From contig NZ_CP130886.1 of assembly GCF_030622045.1 (NCBI RefSeq), forward strand, positions 3,919,557-3,983,556: 64,000 nucleotides of DNA, read 5' to 3'. Position numbers and translations under genes: made by a program. The notes under the pieces are model-generated. The model was not told where the DNA came from. It made no database searches and saw only the letters and a program-made list of their open reading frames with translations. The DNA comes from Planctellipticum variicoloris. GTDB lineage: Bacteria > Planctomycetota > Planctomycetia > Planctomycetales > Planctomycetaceae. Of the stretch, positions 1 to 8,261 are shown piece after piece (positions within the stretch are counted from its first letter, which is position 1; each line of letters begins with the position of its first letter).

Positions 1-156
1 CAGCTCTTCTCCGACATTCGCGTCCATTCGTGCGATTCGTGGTCAAACTGCCTTTCTCTCCGCCGGGTTGAAAACTTTCCGATTTGGCGCGCCTGATCCC
101 CTGATTTCGCGGCACTATACTGATGAACGAATTCCCCGTCTCATCGGTCGTCGCTC

Positions 157-321
157 ATGTCGCTCGTCGAACTCCCCTGCCCTGCTGACGTTCCGCAGTC
201 GGATGCCGAGCTGCTCCGCCGCATTGATGGCGCTCGCGCCAAAGGGGCGTCTGAGAGAGACTTGTGGTACGACCACGATCCCTCATTTCCGAGGGAAGAC
301 CGGCAGCCTTGGGGGACATGA
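157..321 (+). CDS. Small hypothetical protein, 54 aa
   Basis: An ATG frame of 54 codons faces tssG. The product is hydrophilic, with a segment reading LLRRIDGARAKGASERDLW followed by a Pro/Asp-rich tail. Codon third positions are mostly G or C, as expected for a real gene here, but there is no clear ribosome binding site. A TATACT hexamer lies at 116-121 without a well-spaced -35 box. I recognise no family. The remaining bases of 1-156 and 322-417 show nothing I can name. Confidence 0.35.
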   Translation: MSLVELPCPADVPQSDAELLRRIDGARAKGASERDLWYDHDPSFPREDRQPWGT

Positions 322-417
322 TTCGTTTGCCGTCGCGTTCCAACATTCGCAATAAAAGTCCACTCGCGACAGAAAGATCGACACGCGCCGGCCGTGGCGG
401 GACCTTCATCGCCCCCG

Positions 418-1557
418 TCACTCGTTCTGCTCGCCCGCTGTCCGGAGCACGACCGACACCGAATTTTCGGTCCGGCGGCTGGCAGGAAGCCACGTGTTCC
501 AACCCAGACGAGCGCCGAAACCGGTCCGATCGCCGCAGCGGAGCGGGGGGATTTCAGCGGTGCGAAGCTGAAGTTCCAGGTCGAAGTCGAGGTGCTGCCC
601 CGCATAGAACCGGGTGAGCTGCGTCAGCGGTTCGTGGGCTTCGCCGATCGGCAGCAGGCTGCAGAATTGCGCGTAGTCGAGCGGACCGATCCGCAGGCGA
701 AATTTCCCCTGGACCTCCCAGACCTTCTGGCCAGCGACGGTTTCCTGGCCCAACCGCGTGTTTCCGCCGCGTGACAGCCGGGTTCGGTCGGCAGATTCCA
801 GATGCAGCCAGCGACCGACGAGCGACTGCACGCGGACCGGCCAGCCGAAGTGATCGTTGAGCATCAATTCGAGGCTGATCGCCGGCCGATGCCGCTGGCT
901 GAGGAGCCCCGCATAGAACCGCCAGGTCTGGTCGGGGATGCTGGTTCGCGGTTCGAGGCGGTCGCGCTCCGACATGACGTATCGCGAAGCGGGATTGCCC
1001 AGCCCGGTCAGGCAGAGCAGGATCTGGCCGACGGGATCGAGCTGCGGTCGTTCATTCAGCACGAAGGCGCGGAACGCTTCCCCTCCCGCCACTCTGGCAG
1101 TCTGTTCGCGCAGCAGTGCGTGCTCCGACGCAATCCAGAAGTGATACTTTTCCCACGCCCGATAGAAAAGCGACAGCAGCCGGTGATTGAAAAGGTCCAG
1201 GAAGTCCAGCAGCGCCCGATCCTTCCGGGCGAGACGTTCGAGAACGATTTCGGTGTAGTGCTGCGGGAGTGCGCTGAGTGGCGTGGCGAGACCGAAGAAG
1301 TTCACCGACATCTTCGGCGGTCGATTCGGATCGCTGTGGCGAGAGATATCGTCGATCTGACTGGCCGGAAACTCGATTGACGCGTGCGCGCCGAAACGAA
1401 CGACTTCCTCCTGCGGAACCGAGTCGTGGCCGACCGGCTCGCGGTCGGATTCGCAGAGCGTCAGCAGCCGGACGGCCTGGAAGAAGTTGAACCGGTGGCC
1501 TTCGGACAGGAGCTGGCCGATGACGCCGGAATCCGGTAGCAATTCGGGAGCGGGCAT
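418..1557 (-). CDS. tssG: T6SS baseplate protein TssG (ImpH/VasB family)
   Basis: This 379-residue protein is a wedge component of the T6SS baseplate, acting in the cytoplasm with TssF, TssE and TssK. Family signatures are the N-terminal stretch RFNFFQAVRLL, then VRFGAHASIEFPAS (about residues 52-65), the FFGLATPLSALPQHY block (about 87-101) and FLDLFNHRLLSLFYRAW (about 119-135). Length is normal for the family. It starts 15 bases after tssF ends and is the last gene of the leftward operon. No strong Shine-Dalgarno is visible, so translational coupling to tssF is likely. The product assignment is secure. Confidence 0.96.
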   Translation of the reverse strand: MPAPELLPDSGVIGQLLSEGHRFNFFQAVRLLTLCESDREPVGHDSVPQEEVVRFGAHASIEFPASQIDDISRHSDPNRPPKMSVNFFGLATPLSALPQHYTEIVLERLARKDRALLDFLDLFNHRLLSLFYRAWEKYHFWIASEHALLREQTARVAGGEAFRAFVLNERPQLDPVGQILLCLTGLGNPASRYVMSERDRLEPRTSIPDQTWRFYAGLLSQRHRPAISLELMLNDHFGWPVRVQSLVGRWLHLESADRTRLSRGGNTRLGQETVAGQKVWEVQGKFRLRIGPLDYAQFCSLLPIGEAHEPLTQLTRFYAGQHLDFDLELQLRTAEIPPLRCGDRTGFGARLGWNTWLPASRRTENSVSVVLRTAGEQNE

Positions 1558-1572
1558 GGCGCCTGTCGCGGG

Positions 1573-3408
1573 TCAGAGGATCGTCTGGTCGCCGACGCGG
1601 TACGGCCAGACTTTGAAGGGTTCGGCGGCGTTCCGCATGCGGGTGGAGAGCCGGGTAAACGAGTTCATGGAGGCGTAAAGTCCGACAAATTTGTCGAGCA
1701 CGCTGGCCATCAGAAAGGCGCCGACTCCGGAGTACTTGTCCGGATCGAAGACGACTTCCAGTTCGATGCCGCGGCAGAACCCGACCGCAGGCCCGCCGGT
1801 GATCCGGGCGGTCTTGCGTCGGCTGGCGATGCTGGTAATTCCTTCGATCTGCTGAGCGGTCGCGCGGGTGTTGTTGTAATCGTAGAGCTTAAGAATCTCG
1901 CGCAGGGAGTCCGCTCCCTCGGCGCCGTCGGAGATCGACAGATGGTTGAGCGCCAGATGAGAAATCAGCCGCCAGTGCAGTTCTCCCTGCGGAAGCCGAC
2001 ACGGAAGAGTGGGAGGGATGAGCGGCTCGATCCGTTTGAGGGGCGCCTGGCCTTCCAGTTGGAACCCCCAGCTTTCGCCTCCCGACGTCCGCAGCTCGCC
2101 CGGCAGGTCCCGGTTGCTGCAGGTCGTCGAAATGCTGAGGACTTCCGCGGCGGGCCGCGACGGATTGAAATTCAGGTCGACAAACGACAGCCAGACCTCG
2201 GTGCCGCGATCGTTTTTGATCGTGGAGGGATCGCGTCGGGAGTGCCAGTACGTGGGGTTGAAGTCATTCCTGCGGCCGTGCCGGCAGGCGAAAAAGGGCT
2301 GATACTCGGTCACGGCGCCGGTGTCGAGATTGGTGCTGGTGACCGCGTCGATCGAGTGGATCTCGAACGAATTGCGATGGCGAATGTCGGGAACGACGTG
2401 GTACTCGGTCTTCGTGTGGCTGAGACGGATCGGTTCGGCCTGATGGCTGAAGAGATTGACGATCGGCGTGCAGCCGAGCCGGAACAGGTCGCGATCGACG
2501 CGGGCTTCCAGGGAGCGATCGGCCTTGTCGAGGAGGATGCAGACATCGATTTTCCGCGAGTTCGAGCGGGAAACGACAGAGCGCAGGCCGGTCAGATCGG
2601 CGAATAGAAACTTCTGAGGGAATGAGAAGTACTCGGTCAGAAGACGGTATCCGGGAAACGAACGGGCGTCACAGGGAAGCAGCCCTTCATCGCGGCCGAA
2701 CCCGACTTCACGAATCGAATCGGCGGGAAGCAACTGGCGGGCTGGACCGCCCGACTCCTGGACGAACACGCCGACGCAATGGTTGAAAATCAGCTCGTAG
2801 AGCTGATGGGTGGTCTTGTCGTCGCCGCGAAGGAACACTCGCAGGTCGTCGAGCGTCAGGGCGGACCAGTTGACGTTGGGAGCGATCGTCAATTCGAGGC
2901 GCAGCATCGCCTCGACCTGATTGAGGCCCGGCGGGAGTTTGACACCCGCGCCGAAGGGGGCGGTCTGGTAGGTCGTCGCCACATCGATCGGCCAGAGCGT
3001 CACCGGGCAGGCGGTCCGAAACCGGCAGGGGACGCCCCCCACGTCGCGGGAGCTGAGACGTCCGCCGCGTGGCACGGTGAAACCATCGGTGAGCTGCCCC
3101 TGGCTGGGATCGAGCTGGAACTGAACGATCGAAAGCGACGGCACCGGGGCCAGATAATGGGGATAGAGGAGCCCGAGCAGCGACGTGGTGAGCTCTGGAA
3201 ACTCATCGTCCAGCTTGAGCCGGACGCGGGCCGTCAGAAAGGCGAACGACTCGATCAGTCGCTCGACGTGGGGATCGGCGGACTCGCGAGTATCGGGGCT
3301 GAGCGAGAGCCGGTCGGCGATTTTCGGGCGGTCGCGGGCAAACTCGGCCGCCATCCGCCGGATGAAAAACAGCTCCTGCTCGTAGAAATCTTCGAGACGT
3401 TCGCGCAT
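1573..3408 (-). CDS. tssF: T6SS baseplate protein TssF (ImpG/VasA family)
   Basis: TssF is the large wedge subunit of the T6SS baseplate and pairs with TssG around the hub. The 611-residue length is typical. The N-terminus matches the family: a YEQELFFIRRMAAEFA segment, then DPHVERLIESFAFLTARV and the LLYPHYLAPVPSLSIVQF block near residues 95-112. The gene begins two bases after the tssE stop (TAA-cg-ATG) and ends 15 bases before tssG, so tssE, tssF and tssG are almost certainly co-translated. No truncation or frameshift is seen. Confidence 0.96.
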   Translation of the reverse strand: MRERLEDFYEQELFFIRRMAAEFARDRPKIADRLSLSPDTRESADPHVERLIESFAFLTARVRLKLDDEFPELTTSLLGLLYPHYLAPVPSLSIVQFQLDPSQGQLTDGFTVPRGGRLSSRDVGGVPCRFRTACPVTLWPIDVATTYQTAPFGAGVKLPPGLNQVEAMLRLELTIAPNVNWSALTLDDLRVFLRGDDKTTHQLYELIFNHCVGVFVQESGGPARQLLPADSIREVGFGRDEGLLPCDARSFPGYRLLTEYFSFPQKFLFADLTGLRSVVSRSNSRKIDVCILLDKADRSLEARVDRDLFRLGCTPIVNLFSHQAEPIRLSHTKTEYHVVPDIRHRNSFEIHSIDAVTSTNLDTGAVTEYQPFFACRHGRRNDFNPTYWHSRRDPSTIKNDRGTEVWLSFVDLNFNPSRPAAEVLSISTTCSNRDLPGELRTSGGESWGFQLEGQAPLKRIEPLIPPTLPCRLPQGELHWRLISHLALNHLSISDGAEGADSLREILKLYDYNNTRATAQQIEGITSIASRRKTARITGGPAVGFCRGIELEVVFDPDKYSGVGAFLMASVLDKFVGLYASMNSFTRLSTRMRNAAEPFKVWPYRVGDQTIL

Positions 3409-3410
3409 CG

Positions 3411-3899
3411 TTACACAGGCTCAACTTGGCAGGTTCCGGTGGTCGCCTCCACAGTCGTATCGAACGTCACGAGCTCGACCACGGGGTCGACGCAGAGCAC
3501 CGCCTGGATGGTCAAGCGGATGTTGCGGTCGATCTGCTGTTCCGGATCGCGGATGACGACCTGCACGTTGGCCAGTCGCGGTTCGAAACTGCGGACGGCC
3601 CGTTCCACGGTGGCGCGAATCCGCTCGCGCGATTCGAGTCCTCCCCCGACGATGCCCGTGAAATCCGGGAGACCGTACGACAGCGTCGAGACGGCCAGTT
3701 CTCCCGGCTGGGCCAGAAGGTCGAAGCGACCATGTCGCGTATTCAGCAGGTATTCGAGGTCTCGGCGAACATGCTCGCGCAGTTCCTCAATCCGATAACT
3801 TCCGCGCCAGAGAGGCTCAGTGGACTGATCGGGCTCGGCATCGATCAGGCGATCAAGGAGCGACGGGAGCAGCGGCTGCTGAGACCTGGCGGAAGTCAT
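3411..3899 (-). CDS. tssE: T6SS baseplate protein TssE (gp25-like)
   Basis: TssE is the phage gp25-like wedge protein that helps nucleate sheath assembly. I place the start at the ATG at 3899, giving 162 residues. A longer in-frame reading to 4037 adds a basic, unconserved leader. The protein shows the gp25/GPW pattern: an EHVRRDLEYLLNTR helix, then LSYGLPDFTG, and a long C-terminal segment with VQVVIRDPEQQIDRN leading into a beta-rich end. It is followed two bases later by tssF. Upstream is a papain-like peptidase gene on the same strand, separated by about 185 bases. Confidence 0.93.
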   Translation of the reverse strand: MTSARSQQPLLPSLLDRLIDAEPDQSTEPLWRGSYRIEELREHVRRDLEYLLNTRHGRFDLLAQPGELAVSTLSYGLPDFTGIVGGGLESRERIRATVERAVRSFEPRLANVQVVIRDPEQQIDRNIRLTIQAVLCVDPVVELVTFDTTVEATTGTCQVEPV

Positions 3900-4085
3900 C
3901 GAATCGTTCGATCCGCAAGCAGAATGACGGGATTTCCCGTTCACATTAGCGGCAATGCGGACGCTCGGGAAGCCCCGGCTGGGGGGAAAACAGACGCCGC
4001 GACGACGCGGCTCGGTCGATTTCTGGCGACGCCGCAACGTGCTCGACGGCTGTCGCGGAACGGTTCCATGCTCATCAGGCCGGCG

Positions 4086-4661
4086 TCAGGCGTACCAGCA
4101 CTGACCGATCATCGTCGAGAACTTTCCGGTTTTCAGGGAGACCTGGTATTTGAAGTGGCTGAACAGGAAGTTGGTGAAGTGTTTGAAACCCGCCGGGGGG
4201 AACGGGTCGAAAATCTTGACCTGAAATTCGTCCTCGTTCGCGGAGTCGGTGGAACCGATGACGCCATAGACCAGCCGGACGTGATAGCCCTTGTGGACCG
4301 GTTGACCGTTGACGAATTGAACGATCGCCGAAAGCAGGATGATCGGTGCGTGCGTCTGGATGAATGTCGCCACGTCGGCGCGGGAGCTCGTGTCGAAGGT
4401 TCGGGTCTTGAACTTGAGCTGAGCGCTATACAGATCGACGAGCTCCGTCGGAGTCAGATCGCGTCCGGGATTGTCGATGTCCGCGGGATTGGGGGCGTTG
4501 AAGGCCGCGAGGTAGTTCCCGGTCAGAAAGCTGGTCTCGTCGACTCGCTTCTTGGCCTGCGCCGACTTCACCCCTGCGGCGCAGGCCGCCCAGCAGGTCA
4601 GTCCGCTGGTCTGCGGGTAGAACAGCTTCGCGGCATTGGGAACTTCGTACGTGACGATCAT
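4086..4661 (-). CDS. Papain-like cysteine peptidase, AvrRpt2-type, candidate T6SS effector
   Basis: This 191-residue protein has the hallmarks of a papain-fold peptidase: Gln17 six residues before the nucleophile candidate Cys23 (GLTCWAAC), His127 in KGYHVRLVYGV and Asp152 in IFDPF. The Gln-Cys spacing equals that of papain and the order Gln, Cys, His, Asp is correct, so it is probably catalytic. The pattern resembles the AvrRpt2-type C70 peptidases. There is no signal peptide, as expected for a T6SS cargo. It lies between tssE and another cysteine peptidase inside the operon. The effector role is inferred from position; an in-host processing enzyme is the alternative. Confidence 0.75.
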   Translation of the reverse strand: MIVTYEVPNAAKLFYPQTSGLTCWAACAAGVKSAQAKKRVDETSFLTGNYLAAFNAPNPADIDNPGRDLTPTELVDLYSAQLKFKTRTFDTSSRADVATFIQTHAPIILLSAIVQFVNGQPVHKGYHVRLVYGVIGSTDSANEDEFQVKIFDPFPPAGFKHFTNFLFSHFKYQVSLKTGKFSTMIGQCWYA

Positions 4662-4768
4662 TGGCGGCCCTGGTTTTCATGAACGCTGGCGGAATTGAAG
4701 CGGGAAACTGGTGACTGACTCGAATCGGACAGATGTCACGCCGGCGCATTCTTCGGAACCGGCGACCT

Positions 4769-5440
4769 TCACGCCCCGATCCGGCGAACGACCCAGCCGT
4801 TCGGGGCTCCGGCGCTCGTGGACGAGTAGTCGTGTCGCGTTCCCCCCAGGTCCCACGACATGGGCACCGGCGCTCCGATGTAATTGAACGATGCGCCGGC
4901 CTGAAACTGCGTGATGTGAACGTTGCCGTCCCAGGGATCGCAGACGCTGGCATACATGCCGAACGGCGTGTTGTTGACGACGTCGACAACGACGAAGTGA
5001 GCTCCCCCCGCATTCCAGCCCACGAGCACGATGATCGGAATCCGCTGTCGCAACTGATTGGCCACGTACGCGGCAGGAGCCGCAACGCCGGCCAGCAGGC
5101 TCTGTCCGGGCGTATCGATGCCGACCGAATCGATAATCGCCTGCGACACGTTCGTGGCCCCGATGAACGCGGCCTCCCACGTTCCGACCCGGAGTCGGTT
5201 CAGAACCGATGCCAGATGCGTCGCGTACGAATACGCGCTGCCGTCGTAGGCGGCGCCGCTGACGGCCCCGTAAACGTCGTAGATCTCCGTTTCCTTGTGC
5301 AGGGCCGCGGCGCCGGGAACGAGCTTGTTGATCTTGAACACTGTCATCATGACGCACGCGATGCCGCAGGAGTTCTCGGCCTCCTGAGCGTAGACCAGAT
5401 GAATGTCGCCGAATCGGGTGAAGCGTGAAAACCAGGCCAT
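4769..5440 (-). CDS. C39/papain-like cysteine peptidase, candidate T6SS effector
   Basis: The ATG at 5440 is chosen because GGAGGT sits five bases upstream; an in-frame extension to 5545 lacks such a site. The 223-residue product has Gln19 and Cys25 in YAQEAENSCGIACVMM, His148 in GGAHFVVVDVV and Asp168 in the DPW motif. This is the order and spacing of C39-like and papain-like peptidases. No double-glycine exporter modules are attached, so it is a stand-alone domain. It is transcribed with the AvrRpt2-like gene downstream and the HExxH gene upstream. Delivery by the T6SS is an inference from this location. Confidence 0.72.
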   Translation of the reverse strand: MAWFSRFTRFGDIHLVYAQEAENSCGIACVMMTVFKINKLVPGAAALHKETEIYDVYGAVSGAAYDGSAYSYATHLASVLNRLRVGTWEAAFIGATNVSQAIIDSVGIDTPGQSLLAGVAAPAAYVANQLRQRIPIIVLVGWNAGGAHFVVVDVVNNTPFGMYASVCDPWDGNVHITQFQAGASFNYIGAPVPMSWDLGGTRHDYSSTSAGAPNGWVVRRIGA

Positions 5441-5541
5441 GAGACACCTCCGGAACAAAAGCGGTCGAACCCGCAATCCGTAAGAAACGTCCAACGTCCG
5501 GCGAGAGGGGAGCGGCATCGTCCCCCCGCCAGCCCGCGAAC

Positions 5542-6417
5542 TCACACGCCGTTGTACCCGGGGTAAGTTCGGCCCGAATACTTCGGGTGCGCATCAATCT
5601 TCTTGTAAAGTTCCTGGCGCTCCGCCTCGGTAACAGGCGTGCCCGCAATTTTCTTCAGGCCGATGTCCCAGGCGTCGCTGAGAATCGGGTTCAGCCTGGT
5701 GTCCGTGGAGGTCGGCTTCGTCCGTTCCCCTTCGTGGTAGTAATAGATGCTCGCCCCCACGTAAGCCGCCGCCTCCGACTCGAGCGTATTGACCAGCGAA
5801 CTTCGGATGTCCATCGCCGCGTGAATCGCCTCATGAACGATCAATGCGCGTCGCGCCCGGCCGGCGGTGTTAAACGCCAGGAAGAGCGTGTTTTCTTTCC
5901 CCGCTGCGCGCGGTTCGTACATCGCCCATTCGCCGAGCGACGGTTCGTAGCGGACGTGGATCGCGTCGTGCACGACATAGTCGGCCACTTTTCCCATCTC
6001 CCCGACAGTGATCGATGTCGGCCCCAGCACGAAGTACGTCTTGCGCGCCGCCCCGGACATCAGCGTCCGGACGACCAGACCGCGGGCGAGGTCGTCGTTG
6101 AGCGACATGGGGCGCCAGTCGGGATGCGGAATATAGACATAGCACTTCGCCGGAGGATCTCCCGGTTTCCGGCCGAAGCTGTAGTTCTTTCCGTCTTTCG
6201 TCAACGTGCAGCCGACGTAGTTCTTGAGGTACCAGTTCACCTCGGCCGGGTCGCGCGTCCCGAAGTTGTAGACGATCAGATCCCACGGATCGGTCCGTCC
6301 ATATTCGGCCGCCAGAGTCCACCAGTTGTCGGCCGCCGACACTTCCTTCCGCTCCAGATAGCCCTTGGGGGGCCACGGGGTCCGTAACAGCGCAGGCTTG
6401 CTTTCGATGACGGCCAT
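5542..6417 (-). CDS. LysM-like / HExxH metallopeptidase-like protein, candidate T6SS effector
   Basis: The 291-residue protein starts with GGAG about seven bases upstream. Residues about 25-70 resemble a LysM-type module (DNWWTLAAEYG, then WDLIVYNFGT). Residues 195-199 are HEAIH, a zinc-binding HExxH helix; Glu213 or Glu215 in TLESEAAAY could be the third ligand, as in gluzincins. There is no signal peptide or membrane segment. It lies between tagJ and the two cysteine peptidase genes. A wall-binding or Hcp/VgrG-docking N-terminus with a peptidase C-terminus would suit a T6SS cargo. This role is inferred; the substrate cannot be read from sequence. Confidence 0.72.
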   Translation of the reverse strand: MAVIESKPALLRTPWPPKGYLERKEVSAADNWWTLAAEYGRTDPWDLIVYNFGTRDPAEVNWYLKNYVGCTLTKDGKNYSFGRKPGDPPAKCYVYIPHPDWRPMSLNDDLARGLVVRTLMSGAARKTYFVLGPTSITVGEMGKVADYVVHDAIHVRYEPSLGEWAMYEPRAAGKENTLFLAFNTAGRARRALIVHEAIHAAMDIRSSLVNTLESEAAAYVGASIYYYHEGERTKPTSTDTRLNPILSDAWDIGLKKIAGTPVTEAERQELYKKIDAHPKYSGRTYPGYNGV

Positions 6418-6645
6418 GTTTCTGCTCCATCGTGCGTCGGCTCAAATCCAAACCTGACCTCGCGCTGCAGGTCGACGGCGCGAGGCAAGGCAGAATCAGA
6501 GCGACAGCAAATTGATCGAAACTCAGCGTTCGTGAAATGCGACGGCGCGCTGCGGCACGCCGTTCGACAAACCGGATTCGGATTGAACGAGCGACCGGGA
6601 CGAATCGGCGGCCGCCGCGGGTCAATATCCGCCCGCGATCGGGCG

Positions 6646-7431
6646 TCAGTCGAACGTGACGTCTTTGAGATTGAAGGGCGTCGGGTCGGCATCGCCGGCG
6701 ACGAACTGCTTGCAGCCGAAGCCGCGATAGACTCCGCCGCCGACATCCTCGAACGACGTGCCGTGTCCGAGCTTCAACGACGAATCGCTTCCTTGATAAC
6801 TCTGCACGTACAGGACGGGCGTAAACCCGCGCTGGGTCGGACCGCTCTTCAGAATCACCTGGCAGGGAGCCCAGTACAGATCGCGCGGCCGGACCGGGTC
6901 CGGCAGGACGACCTGCAGATGAGCCATCTGTTCGAAGGGGATCCAGTAGTAGTCCGGCCCCTGCTGAAACTCGAGCATCGATCGGGTGACATCGTCCGCA
7001 TCCGCGAAATCGTCGAACGGGACGTCATTCAGTGTGCCGGAAGTTTCCGGCCGTTCCTCTTCGGCGGCATCCAGCAGGGCCTTCGCCTCGGCGAACTGAC
7101 GCGCCTGCAGCCGACAGATGGCGAGCAGGTGCTTTTCAATCCGGGCTGGCGGAGCCTCGAAATACTTCGGCTGCAGCCCCTCGCCCAGAACTCGCCTGCG
7201 AGTTTCCTCGGCGGCGAGCAGGTTGGCGTAGGCTCCGGCTTCGGTGAGAACCGACTGATTGCCGACGACGTCGAGCTGCTTGCGGGCCCGAGTCAGATCG
7301 CCGTCGAAACACAGGAGCGAGAAGAGCAGCGTTCGCGACGCCAGATCGCCCGGCTGATCTTTGACTTCCTGAATTGCGGCGGCGATCGCCTCGCTGAGTC
7401 GCCCGGCCTGGAACAGTTCGCCCGCATTCAT
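6646..7431 (-). CDS. tagJ: T6SS accessory protein TagJ (ImpE family)
   Basis: The 261-residue protein matches the ImpE/TagJ family. It has an N-terminal TPR-like region (AGRLSEAIAAAIQEV, then RTLLFSLLCFDGDLTRARKQLD), a central helical part, and a C-terminal domain with DYYWIPFEQMAHLQV and PRDLYWAPC. In other systems TagJ binds the sheath protein TssB and can link it to ClpV. The gene follows hcp with a stable hairpin between them and precedes the candidate effector genes by about 230 bases in which I see nothing else. Length is normal for the family. Confidence 0.9.
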   Translation of the reverse strand: MNAGELFQAGRLSEAIAAAIQEVKDQPGDLASRTLLFSLLCFDGDLTRARKQLDVVGNQSVLTEAGAYANLLAAEETRRRVLGEGLQPKYFEAPPARIEKHLLAICRLQARQFAEAKALLDAAEEERPETSGTLNDVPFDDFADADDVTRSMLEFQQGPDYYWIPFEQMAHLQVVLPDPVRPRDLYWAPCQVILKSGPTQRGFTPVLYVQSYQGSDSSLKLGHGTSFEDVGGGVYRGFGCKQFVAGDADPTPFNLKDVTFD

Positions 7432-7486
7432 GAGTGACTCGCTTCTGCAGCTTCAGGAAGACGGAAATCCGGGCTCGCCGGCAGTC

Positions 7487-7520
7487 GCCGGGGACGTCCG
7501 ATGTCTCGGACATCCCCGGC
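7487..7520 (-). terminator. Stem-loop between hcp and tagJ
   Basis: Two arms of 13 bases (7487-7499 and 7508-7520) pair with one mismatch around an 8-base loop, giving a very GC-rich hairpin just downstream of hcp. No U-tract follows on the minus strand, so it may be an attenuator or an mRNA-stabilising 3' structure rather than a full terminator. Such a site would let hcp be expressed more highly than the genes after it. Confidence 0.5.
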
Positions 7521-7559
7521 CGACGTGTCAGGCGACAGAACTGAAACCCTGTCCGGGCG

Positions 7560-8042
7560 TCACATCGACTTGTGGGCGACGATGTCCCAGCCGACTTCGA
7601 CCGGTTCCTTCGGAGAGCCGTCGTCGTTCTGACCAGTGTAAGTGACCTTCACCTGCTCGAACGAGAGCGAGACGCTTTCCATGCCGTGCTGGTCGCCGCT
7701 GCCGGACGGGCTCCAGCTCGTGATGAACACGTGGGTCATTTCGACCTTGAAGTAGTCGACCGGCGCGTCGCCGCCCGCCAGGCGAAGCACGAGAGTGGCG
7801 GAGTCGAAGTGCGTCCCGTCCATCGTCTTCTTGAAGAATTCGGGGCTGGCGTTGTCGATCCGCTTCATGATGCTCATGTCGCTGCAGTTGCCCCGGGCGG
7901 TGCCGGCTCCGCCGCCGAAGTGAGCGGAGGAGGCGTTCGATGCTCCCCAGGAGACGCTGAGGACGTCGATCTCGCCCTCGTGACCATCAATCTTCGACTC
8001 GCCGGTAATGCCTTCGATCTTCAGCAGAATGTCAGCAGCCAT
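7560..8042 (-). CDS. hcp: T6SS tube protein Hcp (TssD)
   Basis: Hcp hexamers stack into the inner tube that is expelled with the spike, and can carry small effectors. The 160-residue length is typical. Family signatures are the opening ADILLKIEGITGESKIDGHEG, the central DNASPEFFKKTMDG helix region, DYFKVEMTHVFITSW and a C-terminal SLSFEQVKVTY strand. GGAGA lies about seven bases before the ATG. Hairpins lie both upstream (after tssC) and downstream (before tagJ), which isolates hcp as its own transcript segment and fits the high copy number of the protein. Confidence 0.97.
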   Translation of the reverse strand: MAADILLKIEGITGESKIDGHEGEIDVLSVSWGASNASSAHFGGGAGTARGNCSDMSIMKRIDNASPEFFKKTMDGTHFDSATLVLRLAGGDAPVDYFKVEMTHVFITSWSPSGSGDQHGMESVSLSFEQVKVTYTGQNDDGSPKEPVEVGWDIVAHKSM

Positions 8043-8207
8043 GATTCGTCTCTCCGGTTATGGACTTGTGTGGTGACTGCGTCTGTCGCCTTTCGAACAT
8101 CGCTCCACCCAACGCTATGATCGAAGGCGTCCGCAAAATGTTGCCTGGATTCCGCGAAAAATTCTGGTGGGGGATTTTCGCCGGGGCCAACCGCGGCCCG
8201 GCGAACT

Positions 8208-8249
8208 CGCGGAGCGGGGGCCGGGCTTGCACCCGCGCCCCCGCTCGCG
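8208..8249 (-). terminator. GC-rich hairpin between tssC and hcp
   Basis: A perfect 10-base inverted repeat (8212-8221 with 8237-8246) continues inward as a CGGG/CCCG pairing with one bulged base and outward as CGC/GCG. It lies about 15 bases after the tssC stop. The predicted stem is very stable but no U-run follows on the minus strand. It probably ends or trims the tssABC transcript, or protects its 3' end. Confidence 0.55.
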
Positions 8250-8261
8250 ATGTTGATCGGG

